NCBI GenBank assembly: GCA_021200415.1
Contig: JAJQGO010000013.1
Span: forward strand, 310,986-374,985
Direction of reading: 5' to 3'
Length of the DNA stretch: 64,000 bases
DNA from: Ruminococcus sp.
Lineage (GTDB): Bacteria > Bacillota > Clostridia > Oscillospirales > Ruminococcaceae
Part shown: positions 61,169 through 64,000 of the stretch, piece by piece
How the letters are laid out: each line of letters opens with the position of its first letter
Position numbering within the stretch: position 1 is the stretch's first letter
Translations under genes and position numbers: made by a program
Notes under the pieces: generated by a model
Database searches by the model: none
What the model was told of the DNA's origin: nothing
What the model saw: the letters and a program-made list of their open reading frames with translations, nothing else

Positions 61169-61197
61169 ATTATAATACAAAATCTGACAGGTGTCAA
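61169..61197 (-). promoter_or_regulatory. Promoter of the S11/M15-like peptidase operon
   Basis: Minus strand TTGACA (plus 61192-61197), 17 bp, TATAAT (plus 61169-61174). Confidence 0.85.
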
Positions 61198-61300
61198 CGG
61201 CTGTGGAGAAATCTACGATTTGCACAATTTACGGTGTCGAAACTTGTTATTCATTGCGGAAAAATAATTCAAATGATTTCTGCATAAAATAAGAAAAACA

Positions 61301-61325
61301 AAAGCAGTGCGAAAAGAACTGCTTT
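61301..61325 (+). promoter_or_regulatory. Hairpin before the S11-like pseudoenzyme gene
   Basis: AAAGCAGT (61301-61308) pairs with ACTGCTTT (61318-61325), 13 bp before the GGAG ribosome site. It could modulate translation or be a leftover terminator. Confidence 0.4.
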
Positions 61326-61345
61326 GAGATGGAACGGAGATAAAT

Positions 61346-62488
61346 ATGCTGAAAAAATTTTTTAAAAAGAGTCTGATTTTAATATTGTCAGCGATAATTG
61401 CATCGGCGGTGAGGACAGCTCCTGCTGCGGCTGAGGGAGAAGCGGCTGCGTATATTCTCATTGAAGCAAGCACGGGAACTGTTCTGGAGGAGTACAACTC
61501 CGACATGAGGGTGAATGCGGGATACCTCACGAAGCTTATGGCTCTGCTCCTCATAGGCGAGGACATCGAAACAGGAAAATATTCGGCGGAAACGGAGCTG
61601 ACGGCATCTCAGTCCGTTTTCGGGACGGAGGGGGCTGTCATATGGCTTGAAGCGGGAGATAAGCTGACTGTTGACGAGCTTCTGAAGGGCGTTATAATCG
61701 GTAACGCAAACGATGCTCTGACAGTTCTTGCGGAGCATTCGGAAGGCTCTCTTGAGGCGTTTACGGCACGCATGAACAGCAGGGCGTTTGACCTCGGACT
61801 GCGAAATACGGCTTTTTATTCGCCTCATGGCTACTACAATGAAAATGAATACACAACAGCTCATGATATTGCGGTTATATGCTCACAGCTTGCGAAATTT
61901 GATTTCCTGACACCCTATTTCAAAACATGGCGCGATTTCATTAAGGAGGGGCAGACGGAGCTTGTAAATGAAAACACACTGTCAAGAACATATGAACGCC
62001 ACATAGGCTTCAAGGCGTCCCATTCGGAGCAGTCGGGCTACTGTGTTGCCGAGGGAGGACGTTCGGAGGACGGAACTGCCTATATAGCCGTTGTTCTGGG
62101 GGCAGCCGATGAGGAATCCTCCCTTTCCGCCGCAAAGCAGCTTGTCAAAAAGGGCTTCAGCGACTATAAGGTTACAACTCCGGGATTCCTCGATGAGCTG
62201 CTTCATCCCGTTAAGGTGCTGAACGGAGTTGACTCGGCAGTGGAGGTAAAGCTGAAATCCCAGAGCGCGGTTGTTATTCCAAAGGGAGTCAATGAGCTTT
62301 CCAATGTCATAGTTATGCCCGAATATCTGGAGGCTCCGCTGAAAAAGGGACAAAAGGTCGGCACAGCCGCTTTCTACAACGGAGATACCCTTGTCTACGA
62401 AACCGATATTATTCTTCAGGACGATGTTGAAAGGCTCTCTTATGCCTATATTTTAAAGAAAATGTTGTTAAACCTCATAGAAAATTAG
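61346..62488 (+). CDS. S11 (DacF-like) carboxypeptidase homologue with degenerate active site
   Basis: 380 residues. Signal peptide about 1-29 (KKFFKK, hydrophobic core, APAAAEG). The fold follows S11 enzymes including the C-terminal beta domain (from about 285), but each motif departs: SxxK is YLTK (Tyr60 for Ser, Lys63 kept), the SxN region is GNAND, and KTG is KAS in GFKASHSEQSGY. Without the nucleophilic Ser it cannot form the acyl-enzyme, so a binding or regulatory role is likely. It is transcribed divergently from the intact S11 gene. Confidence 0.85.
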   Translation: MLKKFFKKSLILILSAIIASAVRTAPAAAEGEAAAYILIEASTGTVLEEYNSDMRVNAGYLTKLMALLLIGEDIETGKYSAETELTASQSVFGTEGAVIWLEAGDKLTVDELLKGVIIGNANDALTVLAEHSEGSLEAFTARMNSRAFDLGLRNTAFYSPHGYYNENEYTTAHDIAVICSQLAKFDFLTPYFKTWRDFIKEGQTELVNENTLSRTYERHIGFKASHSEQSGYCVAEGGRSEDGTAYIAVVLGAADEESSLSAAKQLVKKGFSDYKVTTPGFLDELLHPVKVLNGVDSAVEVKLKSQSAVVIPKGVNELSNVIVMPEYLEAPLKKGQKVGTAAFYNGDTLVYETDIILQDDVERLSYAYILKKMLLNLIEN

Positions 62489-62507
62489 GTTCATAATTGT
62501 CTATAAT

Positions 62508-62557
62508 GTACAATTGTTGGAATTGTACTTGAAAAAATTTTCAAAATATAGTATTAT
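62508..62557 (+). promoter_or_regulatory. pgi promoter region with palindrome
   Basis: GTACAATT-GTTGG-AATTGTAC (62508-62528), an 8-5-8 perfect palindrome, abuts TTGAAA (62529-62534). TATTAT (62552-62557) follows after 17 bp; TATAAT at 62555-62560 gives a 20-bp spacer. The palindrome is a candidate operator for control of glycolysis. Confidence 0.5.
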
Positions 62558-62622
62558 AATAGTGGTAAATTATATTGTATGAAAATTTTGGCTCTCATAC
62601 AAAATGATGGAGGTATATTATA

Positions 62623-63957
62623 ATGTCTTTGAAACTTAATACAAAATACCTGGAAGGCTTCGTAAACGACGACGAAATGAAGGGCATCAAGGCACAGGTT
62701 GAAACAGCTGCCGAAACTCTTCACAGCAAAACCGGTCTTGGAAACGATTTCCTCGGCTGGGTTGAGCTTCCCACAAATTATGATAAGGACGAGTTTGCCC
62801 GTATCAAGGCTGCCGCTGAGAAAATCAAGTCAAATTCCGATATTCTCATCGTTATCGGCATCGGCGGTTCTTATCTCGGCGCAAGAGCCGCAATCGAGCT
62901 TCTCAAATCGCCCCTTTACAACAACATGAAGAAGGATACTCCCGACATTTATTATGTCGGCAACAGCATCAATCCTACCTACCTCAATGAGGTTATTTCA
63001 CTCTGTGAGGGCAAGGATTTTTCTGTCAATGTTATTTCAAAGTCCGGCACAACAACCGAGCCTGCCCTTGCTTTCAGAATCTTCAAGAAAATGGTTGAGG
63101 ATAAGTACGGCAAGGAGGGCGCAAAGGACAGAATCTTCGCCACAACCGACAAGGCAAGAGGAACTCTCAAGAATCTCTCCGATGCTGAGGGCTATGAAAC
63201 CTTCGTTATCCCCGACGACGTCGGAGGAAGATTCTCCGTTCTCACAGCTGTCGGACTTCTCCCGATTGCCGTTGCCGGCTGCGATATTGACGCTCTCATG
63301 AGAGGCGCTGCCAAGGCACAGGCTGACTATATGGCTGATTTCGACAACAACGACTGCTATAAATATGCCGCACTCAGAAATATTCTCTACAGAAAGGGCA
63401 AGTCAGTTGAAATGCTCGTTTCCTACGACCCAAGCTTCGTTATGATGTCCGAATGGTACAAGCAGCTCTTCGGCGAAAGCGAGGGCAAGGACAACAAGGG
63501 CATCTTCCCTGCATCCGCTGTTTTCTCAACCGATCTCCACTCTATGGGTCAGTTCATTCAGGACGGCTCACGAGTAATGTTCGAAACAGTTGTTGACATC
63601 AAGAATCCCAAGAAGGATTTCTTCCTCGAAAGCGATGAGGCTAACCTTGACGGACTTAACTTCCTGACAAATCAGAATATGTCCGTTGTAAACAGAAAAG
63701 CCTTCGAAGGCACGGTTCTCGCTCACACAGAGGGCGGAGTTCCCAATATTATCCTCGAAATGGACGATACCACCGAAGAAAGCGTCGGCTACATAATCTA
63801 TTTCTTTGAGAAGGCCTGCGCAATTTCAGGATACGTTCTCGGCGTAAATCCCTTCAATCAGCCCGGCGTTGAAAGCTACAAGGCTAATATGTTCGCTCTT
63901 CTTGGCAAGCCCGGCTATGAGGGACAGAAGGCTGCTCTCGAAGCTAAGCTCGGCTAA
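62623..63957 (+). CDS. pgi: Glucose-6-phosphate isomerase
   Basis: 444 residues, the short form of Firmicutes and Thermotoga-type enzymes. [19 protein letters not shown] near 79-97, [19 protein letters not shown] near 136-154, [19 protein letters not shown], the catalytic Glu region in [11 protein letters not shown] and [13 protein letters not shown] near the C-terminus. It interconverts glucose and fructose 6-phosphates. Monocistronic. Confidence 0.97.
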   Translation: MSLKLNTKYLEGFVNDDEMKGIKAQVETAAETLHSKTGLGNDFLGWVELPTNYDKDEFARIKAAAEKIKSNSDILIVIGIGGSYLGARAAIELLKSPLYNNMKKDTPDIYYVGNSINPTYLNEVISLCEGKDFSVNVISKSGTTTEPALAFRIFKKMVEDKYGKEGAKDRIFATTDKARGTLKNLSDAEGYETFVIPDDVGGRFSVLTAVGLLPIAVAGCDIDALMRGAAKAQADYMADFDNNDCYKYAALRNILYRKGKSVEMLVSYDPSFVMMSEWYKQLFGESEGKDNKGIFPASAVFSTDLHSMGQFIQDGSRVMFETVVDIKNPKKDFFLESDEANLDGLNFLTNQNMSVVNRKAFEGTVLAHTEGGVPNIILEMDDTTEESVGYIIYFFEKACAISGYVLGVNPFNQPGVESYKANMFALLGKPGYEGQKAALEAKLG

Positions 63958-64000
63958 TCTGACTTTAAACATCACCGCACAGAACCGCATAGCTGCCATA

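Noticed and set aside
63966-64000. ACATCACCGCACAGAACC at the window end as a seventh repeat copy
   Set aside because: It shares only the ACCGCACA core and the window ends before it can be followed.
1-64000. CRISPR array, prophage or insertion sequence with transposase
   Set aside because: No evenly spaced direct repeats, phage structural genes or transposase motifs were seen on either strand.

Overview
The window reads as chromosomal DNA from a cellulolytic, anaerobic Clostridia-type bacterium of the genus Ruminococcus or a close relative. The main evidence is a secreted family 48 cellulase ending in a dockerin (cellulosome assembly). Supporting it are an ATP-independent Na+-pumping decarboxylase, ferredoxin-rich nitrogen assimilation, many consensus sigma-A promoters with 17-bp spacers, a SAM-I riboswitch, and sporulation-family genes (yqfC/yqfD). 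The species cannot be fixed from this sequence. Gene density is high and nearly everything is core metabolism. I see no prophage, CRISPR array or transposase.

Layout. 1-3077: tail of an amino-acid permease, a PII protein, a HAD phosphatase and a UcpA-like dehydrogenase. 3164-3927: an AT-rich orphan gene with its own promoter, then tRNA-Leu(UAG). 3932-6642: the GH48-dockerin cellulase with a long folded 5' UTR. 7038-11805: a four-gene Gld-type ABC exporter-like operon. 12108-13046: a serine hydrolase. 13099-22375: a nitrogen island with an ANTAR-domain antiterminator whose receiver lacks the phospho-acceptor Asp, glnA, a five-gene split glutamate synthase, and a divergent Amt-PII fusion. 22558-29427: DUF4364, aroC-aroA-aroB-aroF under a Phe/Tyr/Trp-rich leader peptide, a probable 6S RNA, a DUF1292 gene and tyrA. 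29619-35282: two hydrolases, phosphofructokinase and a two-component system. 35741-39702: antiporter, SAM riboswitch-metK, a hypothetical gene and hpt. 39764-43192: Na+-pumping decarboxylase. 43416-46046: D-2-hydroxyacid dehydrogenase, bioB and a helical hypothetical. 46183-49062: csoR-copA with a nested copZ. 49098-51049: yqfD, yqfC and an Rrf2 regulator. 51255-59012: tetrapyrrole operon hemA to hemL, plus a broken HTH gene. 59045-62488: three peptidoglycan-peptidase homologues, two of which have lost catalytic residues. 62623-63957: pgi.

Regulation is the most informative part. (1) The aro operon leader encodes a 29-residue peptide with 11 aromatic residues, followed by RNA segments that can form exclusive 1:2, 2:3 and 3:4 pairs: a classical ribosome-stalling attenuator. 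(2) The Amt-PII and glutamate-synthase leaders each carry a small hairpin with an A1/G4 hexaloop whose 3' arm is shared with an intrinsic terminator. This is the architecture recognised by ANTAR proteins, and an ANTAR gene lies in the same island. (3) A dispersed repeat with a short shared terminal inverted core and two distinct ends occurs at least six times, several times inside 5' UTRs. (4) copA carries an in-frame copZ with its own Shine-Dalgarno and ATG.
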